64,000 nucleotides of DNA, taken from the NCBI RefSeq assembly GCF_013284035.1, contig NZ_CP054141.1, positions 1,674,001 through 1,738,000 on the forward strand, in the 5' to 3' direction. Below, one piece after another: positions 17,531-26,183 of the stretch. The position numbers were made by a program, and so were the translations under genes. The notes beneath the pieces are model-generated. The model worked only from the letters and a program-made list of their open reading frames with translations, was not told the DNA's origin and did not search any database. Each line of letters opens with the position of its first letter. The stretch's first letter is position 1. This stretch comes from Flavobacterium sp. M31R6 (GTDB lineage Bacteria > Bacteroidota > Bacteroidia > Flavobacteriales > Flavobacteriaceae).

Positions 17531-18349
17531 ATGAAAGAAGTGAAATACAAAATGCTTGTTTTGGATATGGATGACACGTTGTTGACCGACGACCATACCA
17601 TATCAGATGAGAATAAAGAAATGATTTTTAAAGCCCAGGAATTGGGAGTATATGTGGTTTTGGCATCAGGAAGGCCCACTTCTGCGATGACAGCTTATGC
17701 TAAAGAATTGAAAATGGACTATTATAATTCATTTATGCTATCCTACAATGGAGCTGTAATTACAGATCTGAAAGAAGATAAAGTTCTTTTTGAGCAAACC
17801 TTGACCAAGGAACAAATCCATGAATTGTATGACTATAGTTTAAAAAGCAAAACACATATCATTACTTATGTAAATGATGAAATTGTCAGTGAAACCGATT
17901 CGGAATATATAGATATTGAAAAACATATTACAGGTTTGGCACATAATAAAGTAGTGAGCTTTAAGGGCGCTGTACAATCGAATGCTGTGAAATGTATTCT
18001 GCTTGAAGAACCATCCTATCTAAAAACGGTTGAAGATGATTTGAAACTGGCCATGCCACATTTAAGTGTGTCGATGTCAAAGCCTTTCTTTCTTGAAGTC
18101 GCCCAACAGGGAATAGATAAAGCCTACAGTCTGAAAAAATTGGCTGAGAAATTAGATATTCATCAAAGTGAAATTATTGCTGTTGGAAATGCAGGAAATG
18201 ATTTGACAATGGTTGAATATGCTGGTTTAGGTGTTTGGGTGGACAATGTGACTCCAGAATTAAGAGATAAAGCCGATTTAATTGTCGCTTCCAATAATGA
18301 TCATGGAGTTGCGGAGGTAATCAAACGTTATATTTTAAATTTAAATTAA
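17531..18349 (+). CDS. HAD-superfamily hydrolase, Cof/YidA type
   Basis: A 272-residue cytosolic phosphatase of HAD class IIB. The nucleophile motif DMDDTLL starts at D12, motif II Ser lies in VLASGRP, motif III Lys in the AYSLKKLAEKL helix and motif IV is GNAGNDLTMVEYAG. Members dephosphorylate sugar phosphates, nucleotides or cofactors such as PLP and FMN; the substrate is not predictable. It overlaps the next gene by one base (TAATG), so translation is probably coupled. Confidence 0.92.
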   Translation: MKEVKYKMLVLDMDDTLLTDDHTISDENKEMIFKAQELGVYVVLASGRPTSAMTAYAKELKMDYYNSFMLSYNGAVITDLKEDKVLFEQTLTKEQIHELYDYSLKSKTHIITYVNDEIVSETDSEYIDIEKHITGLAHNKVVSFKGAVQSNAVKCILLEEPSYLKTVEDDLKLAMPHLSVSMSKPFFLEVAQQGIDKAYSLKKLAEKLDIHQSEIIAVGNAGNDLTMVEYAGLGVWVDNVTPELRDKADLIVASNNDHGVAEVIKRYILNLN

Positions 18350-18888
18350 TGAAATCCTATATAGAAACCGAAAGGTTGATATTAAGGGAAATGATTGCTT
18401 CAGATGATGAAGGAATGTTCGAATTGGATTCGAATCCTGAAGTGCATCGTTTTTTAGGAAATAAGCCTGTAAAGCATATTGATGAAAGTAGGCTAATGAT
18501 CGAAAATATAAGAAAGCAATATGTAGATAACGGTATTGGTCGTTGGGCTGTAATCCTTAAGAAAACCAATGAATTTATTGGCTGGTCCGGTATAAAATTG
18601 ATTAAAGAGACTATCAATAATCATCAAAATTTTTATGAGATAGGGTATCGTTTTATACAAAAGCATTGGGGGAAAGGGTATGCTACCGAAGCTGGATTGG
18701 CTTTTGTTGATTTTGCCTTTAATGAAATGAAAGTGGAAGTTCTTTATGCTTACGCAGATGCAGGAAATAAAGGTTCAAGACATATACTGGGAAAACTGGG
18801 AATGCATTATGTCAATTCCTTTGAATACGATGGAGAAGAAGAAGTTTGGTATGAAATCACCATGATTCCAAATCGTAAATTTGAATGA
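18349..18888 (+). CDS. GNAT N-acetyltransferase, RimJ/RimL-like
   Basis: A 179-residue acetyl-CoA-dependent acetyltransferase. It opens with IETERLILREM, typical of the Acetyltransf_3 group, and has the CoA-binding segment YRFIQKHWGKGYATEAG near residues 101-117. Such enzymes acetylate ribosomal proteins, small amines or other N-termini. Translation is coupled to the HAD gene by the TAATG overlap. A terminator follows at 18982. Confidence 0.9.
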   Translation: MKSYIETERLILREMIASDDEGMFELDSNPEVHRFLGNKPVKHIDESRLMIENIRKQYVDNGIGRWAVILKKTNEFIGWSGIKLIKETINNHQNFYEIGYRFIQKHWGKGYATEAGLAFVDFAFNEMKVEVLYAYADAGNKGSRHILGKLGMHYVNSFEYDGEEEVWYEITMIPNRKFE

Positions 18889-18981
18889 AGAATGGCGATA
18901 CCATATTCCAATAAAAAACAAATATTAACTTCATATGAAATGAAAAATCCAAATTTATAAAAAAACCTTTTTTACAAAATT

Positions 18982-19018
18982 AAAAATCCGTCTCGTTGTT
19001 GAATGAGACGGATTTTTT
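18982..19018 (+). terminator. bidirectional terminator
   Basis: AAAAATCCGTCTC pairs with GAGACGGATTTTT (19005-19017). It lies between the GNAT gene (+) and the secreted protein gene (-) and can serve both. Confidence 0.85.
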
Positions 19019-19065
19019 ATGGGTTTTTTGTAGTTGTATGGAAACGTACCTACCACATTGTTTTT

Positions 19066-19587
19066 TTATTTTTTAGCAACCGAAATAAAATAATTATTTC
19101 CGTCACCCATCGTAAGTTTTACCCTTTCGTCACATACATCGATGTTGAATTTACCATTGTCATAACAAGTACAAGTTGTTTTCTTGTCTTTTGACATTTC
19201 GTTGTCACATTTTCCTGTTTTATAACCTGTCAATTGTGGAGTGTAAAAAGAAACTAAATCGGTAGAAGCGGTAACCAATGAAATTATGCTTGCTGAGTTA
19301 TCGTTAGCGATTCTGTAAACGATTCTGTCCGTATAGTTGATGTTGTCCACCGAAACTTTCCTGATATAAGTATAGGCAGTTGATGCCGTTTCAACTGATT
19401 TTTCTTCAAATTTAAAACCAAGACTTCTGATGTCAAGATTGAATTTTTCTTGTGAATTATAACTAGCCCATGCAGTCAAAGTACTGATTGTTGGGAAAGG
19501 GTTTTTAGTTGCTATTGATGGGGCATTTTGAGCTTGTGAGCAAAGTGTAATGAATAGTAGGGAGATTGTGAGGCAGAACGATTTCAT
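19066..19587 (-). CDS. secreted protein of unknown function
   Basis: A 173-residue protein with a clear signal peptide (MKSFCLTISLLFITLCSQAQ). The mature part is rich in Ser and Thr and carries four Cys in its last third (one alone, a CTC pair, and one near the end), which could form two disulfides. I do not recognise a family. It is a single gene with a terminator shared with the opposite strand. Confidence 0.75.
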   Translation of the reverse strand: MKSFCLTISLLFITLCSQAQNAPSIATKNPFPTISTLTAWASYNSQEKFNLDIRSLGFKFEEKSVETASTAYTYIRKVSVDNINYTDRIVYRIANDNSASIISLVTASTDLVSFYTPQLTGYKTGKCDNEMSKDKKTTCTCYDNGKFNIDVCDERVKLTMGDGNNYFISVAKK

Positions 19588-20064
19588 TTTGTTTTTGTTT
19601 ATTTAATATTGACCTACTCTTTATGGTTTTCGGCGATCCCATTTATTGTTGTTAATAGTATGTTTTTTGTTTCTTAAGTATGATTCCTCTAAAGATTAAG
19701 GTAAATTCAATTACAAGAAATGTAATGTCACTAATAATTTAATCCATGTTTTAAACAGATAAAATCATATATTATTACTTTCCTACTAAATTATTTTTTT
19801 TAAATAATTAGTTTTTGAAATTTCGAATAACGGAACACAGGAGCTTTATTTGGTATAAGATAAAGTTAGTGCCGTTGAATTGTTTTTGGAATTGTGAAAT
19901 TAGTATTTAATTAAATAAGAACAAAACCTTGAAGAGAAAAATAAAGCTTTTTTAAAGTGCATAACATCATTAGTTTAAATGACAATATCATGTTATTGTG
20001 CCTAACGGTTGGAAATGATATGAATATAAATAATCATCGGCTTTACAGTGTAAATTTTTGTTCG
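19588..20064. other. intergenic stretch before mtaB
   Basis: About 480 AT-rich bases in a divergent gap. No frame of convincing composition and no strong hairpin was seen. It should hold the minus-strand promoter for the secreted protein gene and ends at the mtaB promoter. Confidence 0.4.
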
Positions 20065-20072
20065 TAAATTTG
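20065..20072 (+). promoter_or_regulatory. mtaB promoter, -7 box
   Basis: TAAATTTG matches TAnnTTTG, 46 nt before the mtaB ATG. No clear TTG is at the expected -33 distance. Confidence 0.5.
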
Positions 20073-20118
20073 CGCACTTAAATTTTTTGACAACGATTTC
20101 ATTAATTTAAGGTTAATT

Positions 20119-21447
20119 ATGGAGAATAGAAAAAAAGTTGCTTTTTACACGCTTGGTTGCAAACTGAATTTTTCGGAAACATCAACCATTGCACGTAATT
20201 TGGAAGATGAAGGTTTTGATCGAGTTGATTTTGAGGAAGTGGCTGATATGTATGTAATCAATACTTGTTCGGTTACAGAAAATGCCGATAAGCAATTCAA
20301 ACAAGTGGTGCGCAAGGCAATGAAGTTGAACGATAAGGCTTTTGTCGCTGCGGTAGGTTGTTATGCACAGTTGAAACCAGAAGAATTGGCCAATGTTGAT
20401 GGAGTTGATTTGGTTCTTGGAGCGACTGAAAAATTCAAACTAGCAGATTATATCAATGATTTGTCAAAGAATGATTTTGGTGAAGTGCATTCGTGTGAGA
20501 TAGCCGAAGCCGATTTTTATGTAGGCAGTTATTCGATTGGGGACAGAACACGTGCTTTTTTAAAAGTTCAGGATGGTTGTGATTATAAATGTACCTATTG
20601 CACAATTCCTTTGGCGCGTGGAATTTCGAGAAGTGATGAATTGGAGAATGTATTGAAGAATGCTTTCGAAATTTCGAAGCAAAATATCAAAGAAATTGTC
20701 CTGACAGGTGTCAATATTGGGGATTATGGAAAAGGGGAATTCGGTAATAAAAAACACGAACATACTTTTCTGGAATTAGTTAAGGCATTAGACGAAGTTG
20801 AAGGGATTGAAAGATTGCGTATTTCTTCGATTGAGCCTAATCTCTTGAAAAATGAGACGATTGAATTTGTTTCTAAAAGCAGAACTTTTGTACCTCATTT
20901 TCACATTCCGCTGCAATCGGGAAGCAATGATATTTTGAAGTTAATGAAACGCCGTTATTTGCGTGAAGTCTATACCGAAAGAGTGAACAAAATTAGGGAA
21001 GTGATGCCACATGCTTGTATAGGTGTGGATGTGATTGTTGGATTTCCGGGAGAAACTGACGAGCATTTCTTGGAAACCTATCATTTTCTGAATGAAATGG
21101 ATATTTCGTATTTGCATGTTTTTACTTATTCGGAGCGTGATAATACAGAAGCTGCCGAAATGGAAGGAGTTGTTCCTGGAAACGTTCGTGCCAAACGAAG
21201 CAAAATGCTAAGAGGTTTATCAGTTAAAAAACGTCGTGCTTTTTATGAAAGCCAGTTGGGAACCAATAGAACTGTTCTTTTTGAAAGTGAAAATAAAGAA
21301 GGTTATATTCATGGTTTTACCGAGAACTACGTAAAAGTGAAAACGCCTTGGAACCCGGAATTGGTTAACACTTTGCACGAAATCAATTTGACAAAAATTG
21401 ATGAAGACGGAAGCGTTCGAATGGAATTTTTGAATGTTGAGGTTTAA
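20119..21447 (+). CDS. mtaB: tRNA t6A37 methylthiotransferase MtaB
   Basis: Radical-SAM enzyme that turns t6A into ms2t6A at position 37 of tRNAs reading ANN codons. The 442 residues contain the N-terminal UPF0004 domain with cluster ligands C14, C50 and C81, the radical-SAM CxxxCxxC (C154, C158, C161) in GCDYKCTYCTIP, and a C-terminal TRAM domain. The phrase RAFLKVQDGCDYKCTYC distinguishes MtaB from MiaB and RimO. Monocistronic, with a terminator at 21477-21517. Confidence 0.94.
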   Translation: MENRKKVAFYTLGCKLNFSETSTIARNLEDEGFDRVDFEEVADMYVINTCSVTENADKQFKQVVRKAMKLNDKAFVAAVGCYAQLKPEELANVDGVDLVLGATEKFKLADYINDLSKNDFGEVHSCEIAEADFYVGSYSIGDRTRAFLKVQDGCDYKCTYCTIPLARGISRSDELENVLKNAFEISKQNIKEIVLTGVNIGDYGKGEFGNKKHEHTFLELVKALDEVEGIERLRISSIEPNLLKNETIEFVSKSRTFVPHFHIPLQSGSNDILKLMKRRYLREVYTERVNKIREVMPHACIGVDVIVGFPGETDEHFLETYHFLNEMDISYLHVFTYSERDNTEAAEMEGVVPGNVRAKRSKMLRGLSVKKRRAFYESQLGTNRTVLFESENKEGYIHGFTENYVKVKTPWNPELVNTLHEINLTKIDEDGSVRMEFLNVEV

Positions 21448-21476
21448 AATTTAAGATAAAAACGATTTTTGAACAT

Positions 21477-21517
21477 AAAAAAAAGCATCATTATACTTTT
21501 ATAATGGTGCTTTTTTA
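21477..21517. terminator. bidirectional terminator
   Basis: AAAAGCATCATTAT pairs with ATAATGGTGCTTTT (one G-U), flanked by A and T runs. It lies between mtaB (+) and the following minus-strand gene. Confidence 0.8.
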
Positions 21518-21569
21518 TTTGGTAAACTTTATACCTGCCCTAATTTAGCTACTTGTTGTTTTACTATTA

Positions 21570-22109
21570 TTAATTCATTCCAACAAAAGTTTTTGTATTC
21601 AAGTTGTTTTGCAAAAACGTGTTTTTATTAATTTCTTTAAAGTTCAAAGGACTAACTTCATCAGAGACAGAACTTTCAATAATCATTTCAAGTTGCGTTA
21701 TTTCAGATTCAATAGTGTTTTCAATAGAAAGTGGATAAGCTTCATTTGAAACTGTATTCTCAATTATTAAGTCAGATTGAGCTATAATATCTTTCATGGA
21801 ATCTTCGAAAACTATAAATTCTATTTCATCCGAAGTTGTGTTTTCTGTTAGTTTATCGTTTTCAGAAATAATTTCGTTAACCGTTTTAGAATTGGACCCA
21901 ATTACAGTTTCTGGATTAAAAGTTTCAGAATCCATAATTACTTCGGGTTTTACTATTGCTGTTTTTTCATTTGATGTTATTGTGTCATTTTCGCTCAAAG
22001 AAACTATTGCTTGATACGTAGCAACTTGACTGTTTATTGTGTTTGAAGCTTTACAAATATTAGATAGAGATACTAATGTGATTCCTAAGATTAAAATTGA
22101 ATTTTTCAT
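21570..22109 (-). CDS. secreted acidic protein with internal repeat
   Basis: A 179-residue protein with a signal peptide (MKNSILILGITLVSLSNICKASN). The mature part is acidic and rich in Ser, Thr, Glu and Ile. A duplicated segment is visible: residues from about 112 read SDLIIENTVSNEAYPLSIE and from about 138 LEMIIESSVSDEVSPLNFK. No family recognised. Its promoter region copies that of the DUF4870-PadR-PspC operon (see 22187-22227), suggesting common control. Confidence 0.72.
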   Translation of the reverse strand: MKNSILILGITLVSLSNICKASNTINSQVATYQAIVSLSENDTITSNEKTAIVKPEVIMDSETFNPETVIGSNSKTVNEIISENDKLTENTTSDEIEFIVFEDSMKDIIAQSDLIIENTVSNEAYPLSIENTIESEITQLEMIIESSVSDEVSPLNFKEINKNTFLQNNLNTKTFVGMN

Positions 22110-22186
22110 GATACTTGATTTTTGATTGTTTTTTTTTTTGATGGTTGTTTTTTGTAGATATTAAAATCATATAATAATATCCTATG

Positions 22187-22250
22187 CAAATATATATCTT
22201 AAAAAAGGTATTGTGTATCGCATAGTACTTAAAATTAACTTTATTTTAAC
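22187..22250 (-). promoter_or_regulatory. promoter and putative operator, copy 2
   Basis: Minus-strand TATATTTG (22187-22194), a 13-nt gap, and the 20-nt element GTATTGTGTATCGCATAGTA (22208-22227, plus strand). It matches 18 of 20 bases of the copy at 9686-9705, with the same spacing to the -7 box, and TTAAC motifs beyond. The leader to the ATG at 22109 is about 75 nt. Confidence 0.6.
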
Positions 22251-22410
22251 ATTTACATCAAATTTGTTATTGTCATTGAGTTAATATGAAATCCATTTCT
22301 CAATCAATTTATACAAGCATTCTAATTAAGTTTAAAAAAAATGCAAGTATTAGGAGTTATGCAAAAGATTGTACAACACATCAAATTATACAATAATGCA
22401 GTAATTATAT

Positions 22411-22448
22411 TTAAAAAAATGAGCCCGATACAATATCGAGCTCATCAT
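22411..22448 (-). terminator. terminator-like hairpin downstream of the SDR gene
   Basis: ATGAGC and CGATA pair with TATCG and GCTCAT around one mismatch, with a 3-nt loop; on the minus strand seven T follow. It lies 230 nt past the SDR stop codon. The rest of the 22251-22675 gap shows nothing else I can name. Confidence 0.6.
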
Positions 22449-22675
22449 TGTCAAAATAAATTAAATACTTGTCTATATTTTTAGAAGTAATCTGTTTTTT
22501 ATTGTTTTTTTAGATTTATAAATATTTGATATCTATACATTTATTTATTACTGAATATTTCCCCCATAGCTATTATCTCAAAATTCTATACCATTTACTT
22601 TGTAAACTAATGCATTTTGGCAAATTTAAAAGAAGCAGTTTTTAGTTGACGTTTTTTAGTTTACGTTGTTATTGG

Positions 22676-23392
22676 CTAAGGATTTGTTGACCAAATACTG
22701 CTGTTTTTAATAAATACGCGTCGGTTTAATTTTAGCTGGGCAATGATTAATTCAGCCATATCTTCAGATTGCATTACTTTTTCAGGATTTCCATCAGTAA
22801 GGTTTAATTCCTTTGCCATATCGGTTGCAACAGTACTTGGCGTTAAAGCGGTAACGCGAATGTTGTGTTTACGTACTTCTTGCATCAAAGAGTCTGTCAA
22901 TCCCAAAACAGCAAACTTAGAAGCACTATACGCACTAGTTAATGCATTTCCGTTTAATCCTGCTGTTGAGGAAATATTGATAATATCTCCTGTTTTTCTT
23001 TCAATCATGTTGGGCAAAATAGCACGGGTTACATAATACGTTCCCATTAAATTAACCTGAATAATGCGTTCCCAATCGGCTGGCTCTAATTCTAAAAAAT
23101 TACCAAAAGCAGCAATTCCGGCGTTATTGATTAAAATGTCAATGGTTTTAAATTCAGCTAAGGCTTTTTCTACAGCTGAATTTACGGAGTTGATATTGGC
23201 AACATCGGCGGTTATGGCTAATGATTTTACGCCGAACGTGCTTGATTCTTTTGCTACTTCATCAATTTCTGATTGTGTTCGAGCCAATAAAATTACGTTT
23301 ACACCTTCTTTTGCCAAAGCAAGGGCAACTGCCTTACCAATTCCTTTTCCAGCACCCGTAATTAGGGCATTTTTATTTTTTAAGTCGTTCAT
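22676..23392 (-). CDS. short-chain dehydrogenase/reductase, FabG-like
   Basis: A 238-residue Rossmann-fold oxidoreductase. The cofactor motif TGAGKGIG is at 12-19, NNAG at 89-92, and the catalytic Ser142, Tyr155 and Lys159 are present (SAYSASK). It resembles 3-oxoacyl-ACP reductase but lies outside a fatty acid cluster, so the substrate is open. It starts 10 nt after the stop of the 23403 gene and is probably co-transcribed with it. Confidence 0.88.
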   Translation of the reverse strand: MNDLKNKNALITGAGKGIGKAVALALAKEGVNVILLARTQSEIDEVAKESSTFGVKSLAITADVANINSVNSAVEKALAEFKTIDILINNAGIAAFGNFLELEPADWERIIQVNLMGTYYVTRAILPNMIERKTGDIINISSTAGLNGNALTSAYSASKFAVLGLTDSLMQEVRKHNIRVTALTPSTVATDMAKELNLTDGNPEKVMQSEDMAELIIAQLKLNRRVFIKNSSIWSTNP

Positions 23393-23402
23393 TATTTTAC
23401 TT

Positions 23403-24239
23403 TTAATGTTTTTTGTTTAATGTTAATTTATAAATATTGGCTTCCAATACTTCGGTGTCATTATCTTCACAAAGTAGAAACTCAATTGCGTCTGGAGAAT
23501 TTTTATAAACCGTTAGTCCTTCAAATTTATGGGTGTCACTGATTTTTTTGGTGAAATCGATTTTCATGGTTTTGATGTCGATGCACCCAATAAAACTACC
23601 TAATATTTCTCCATCATGGTATGTGGAATCAGTGTCTTCGGCAGTTGATAAAAAGTAAATTTTATTGTCGATCGTAGCGGCATCGGTAAAACTGCTTCGC
23701 ACTCCTTTTATTTTGGGTAATTTATAATTGTTGGAAAGGATGTTGAATTCATTAATCAAATTTTTTCCTTGGATGGTAAACAATACATTTTTGGCTGATT
23801 TTCCGTTGCCTCGGTTGAATAAGTACCATTCTTCTCCTGTATAAACAGCGCCCTCTATATTGAAATCTTCGGGTTTTATTTCGCCAAAACTTTGCATTAC
23901 CGAATATAAATCAGTGAGGTCATTAGTGCTTATTTCTTTTTCAAGCGTGTTGATTTGGATCATTTTATTCCTTTTTGCAGTTGACCCAGAACCAAAAACA
24001 TAGAGATTGTCTCCATAATGGGTGATGGCCTCAAAATCGGGTTTTTCACTTTTGGCAATATTTTCGGTGGCGTTTTCTATGATTTCGTGGCGTTGCAGAT
24101 TTTTGGATTCTATGCTGTATTCGTATAGAAATCCGCTGTTGTCGCCTATGATGAATAAATTGTTGTCTTTGTAAATGAGTCCCGATGCTGAACCAATTCC
24201 GATAATGTGAAAAAGGATTTCAAGTGTGAATTTTTCCAT
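23403..24239 (-). CDS. conserved protein, probable beta-propeller (DUF6929-like)
   Basis: A 278-residue protein without signal peptide. It contains repeated short strand patterns such as [28 protein letters not shown] and [17 protein letters not shown] phrases, as expected for a beta-propeller. I believe it belongs to the DUF6929 family, common in Flavobacteriia, but this is from memory. No catalytic motif recognised. Co-directional with the SDR gene 10 nt downstream. Confidence 0.65.
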   Translation of the reverse strand: MEKFTLEILFHIIGIGSASGLIYKDNNLFIIGDNSGFLYEYSIESKNLQRHEIIENATENIAKSEKPDFEAITHYGDNLYVFGSGSTAKRNKMIQINTLEKEISTNDLTDLYSVMQSFGEIKPEDFNIEGAVYTGEEWYLFNRGNGKSAKNVLFTIQGKNLINEFNILSNNYKLPKIKGVRSSFTDAATIDNKIYFLSTAEDTDSTYHDGEILGSFIGCIDIKTMKIDFTKKISDTHKFEGLTVYKNSPDAIEFLLCEDNDTEVLEANIYKLTLNKKH

Positions 24240-24261
24240 GAAAAGTTGTTTTGAAAATGAA

Positions 24262-24412
24262 TGCCCTAGCCCAGATGGAAGTGGAAATCCTTTTGAAAAG
24301 AACAGCTATTTTTTTCTTGTACTGGCAAAGCGACCGGAGGAAGCTGTTGCAAGGACTTAGAAAAAAAGCAGTTCTTGAAAAAGATTATAGCGAACAGCTG
24401 GATTAGCTCCCC
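24262..24412 (+). repeat. structured Flavobacterium-type intergenic element
   Basis: About 150 nt that fill the divergent gap between 24239 and 24647. The ends pair (CTAgcCCAG with CTGGatTAG). Inside, an imperfect 20-bp stem forms between 24298-24320 and 24355-24376, with an apical part containing GCGACCGGAGGAAGC. I recall very similar sequences (AGCCC-GATGGAAG...AGCGGA-AGC-GGATTAGCTCC) scattered through Flavobacterium genomes. Whether it is an RNA or a repeat is undecided; strand is arbitrary. Confidence 0.55.
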
Positions 24413-24646
24413 AAAAGTAGTCTTTTTTGTTGGGAGAGGGAAATTGAACCTTTGTTTTGAAAGGGATTACGGAGAAAATAGGTGGTTTTTTGAATCTTTG
24501 TTTTCTTTGATGTTTTGCAGGTTTGTGTAAAATAATTGATATTTTACTTGTTTTAGTTAGATTTTGTTGAAGTTTTGTTAATATTCAGTTCATTTTCAGT
24601 TAAAAATATGGAGGTTTCTTTGTGTCGAATTTAAACAAACAACCAA

Positions 24647-26101
24647 ATGAAAAAAATTATTCTATCGATGCTTGCAGTTGCATCATTAGTATCATGTAAC
24701 GATGATAAAAATGCAGAAGAGAATCCAATTAACAGCACTGTTTTGGCAGCCAATCAATCAGTAACACCAGTTTTATTGAAAAAACAAGCTGGTTTTGAGA
24801 AACTGGAATTGTTTTCTGTTATTAGTTCTGACGATGTTTTGGCGGGAAGTCCAAATTATGTTTTTGGAGGCTCTGCAGATGGTTCCGGATTATTGAAAAA
24901 TGAAGATGGGACTTTTACATTTTTAGTAAATCAGGAAGATAACTTTTCGGTATCCAGAATAACATTGGACAAAACATTTAAGCCGGTAAAAGGAGAGTAT
25001 TTATTGAATTCAAAAGGAGGTACTTGGAGATTATGCGGTGCTACAATGGCTACTCCTGCAGAACATGGTTTTGGACCAACTTACCTAACTTGTGGTGAAT
25101 CTGGAGAAGAGTCTCGTACACATGCCTTGAATCCTTATGGGGATGTAGGATCGGCAAGTGTTTCTAAAGAGTTGCCTGGTTTTGGACGCCTAAGCGCCGA
25201 AAATGCTTTGCCTTTAAGAAAAACTGCTTTTGCAGGTAAAACGGTGGTAGTCATTGGTGATGATGATTCTGGAACTTATGGAGGTCAATTGTTTATGTAT
25301 GTGGCGAATACAGTTGGGGATCTTACAAACGGTTCATTGTACATGATGAAAAGAACGGATGGTAACCAAAGAGAGAAAGATATGGTTACGGGGAAAGATT
25401 ATCCAGTTTCTTTTGTGAAAATTGAAAATCATACTACTTTGACTGGGGCACAAATCAATGCTGCGGTAAATACATTATCTGCCATCAAATTTGGTAGAGT
25501 GGAAGACCTTGATTATAGAAAAGGTGGCGATGCTGCCGATCGTGAAATTTACTTTAATGTTACGGGTCAAGATTACGTTAAAACAAATGCTGATGCGTCC
25601 AGAACCAAATATGGTAGAGTTTATAAATTGAACTTGGATGCCGCAAATCCATTGTCAGGAACTTTGCAGGTGTTACTTGACGGAGACGATCGTACTGGGA
25701 TTGCCGGAAAATTTCAAAATCCAGATAATATTTGTGTAACTAAAAACTATGTTTATGTAGAAGAAGATGCAAATGGTTATGGTGATGAAACACATGACGC
25801 CTATATTTATCAGTACAATATTGCGACAAAACAACTAAAAGTGGTAGTTGAATTAGATCACCGTCGTACAGCAACAGATGCAGCCAAATATAATGTTGGT
25901 GGAACTTCTAAGTTTGGAGATTGGGAATATGGTGCTTTAATCGATGTATCTGAGCAATTGGGAATAGATGATACTTTTTTATTAAGTGTTCAACCGCATA
26001 CTTGGACTGGAGATAAGTATAAAAATATTGATGGAGGAAATGGCCGTCCAAATGAAAATCAAGCAAGCCAAATTGTATTGATTAAAGGGTTAGCTAGATA
26101 A
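24647..26101 (+). CDS. PhoX-like (DUF839) lipoprotein
   Basis: A 484-residue predicted lipoprotein with lipobox LVSC at Cys17. The body resembles the PhoX/DUF839 family of calcium- and iron-dependent phosphatases: a propeller with GFGRLSAENALPLRK, a VVIGDDDSGTYGGQLFMYV strand and the QNPDNICVTKNYVYVEED metal-site region. PhoX acts on phosphate monoesters outside the inner membrane. Phosphatase activity here is inferred; some DUF839 members have lost it. A hairpin separates it from the peroxidase gene that follows. Confidence 0.72.
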   Translation: MKKIILSMLAVASLVSCNDDKNAEENPINSTVLAANQSVTPVLLKKQAGFEKLELFSVISSDDVLAGSPNYVFGGSADGSGLLKNEDGTFTFLVNQEDNFSVSRITLDKTFKPVKGEYLLNSKGGTWRLCGATMATPAEHGFGPTYLTCGESGEESRTHALNPYGDVGSASVSKELPGFGRLSAENALPLRKTAFAGKTVVVIGDDDSGTYGGQLFMYVANTVGDLTNGSLYMMKRTDGNQREKDMVTGKDYPVSFVKIENHTTLTGAQINAAVNTLSAIKFGRVEDLDYRKGGDAADREIYFNVTGQDYVKTNADASRTKYGRVYKLNLDAANPLSGTLQVLLDGDDRTGIAGKFQNPDNICVTKNYVYVEEDANGYGDETHDAYIYQYNIATKQLKVVVELDHRRTATDAAKYNVGGTSKFGDWEYGALIDVSEQLGIDDTFLLSVQPHTWTGDKYKNIDGGNGRPNENQASQIVLIKGLAR

Positions 26102-26121
26102 TTTACTTTTTTTATTTTTTT

Positions 26122-26166
26122 CAGAAGTCCACGATTTTGTCTTGAAATCGTGGTTTCTGTTTTTTA
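26122..26166 (+). terminator. terminator or attenuator between phoX-like and peroxidase genes
   Basis: CCACGATTT (26129-26137) pairs perfectly with AAATCGTGG (26145-26153), with GAA/TTC extension and a T-rich tail. It ends 18 nt before the peroxidase ATG. Confidence 0.65.
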
Positions 26167-26183
26167 CATTTTTAATCATTTAT

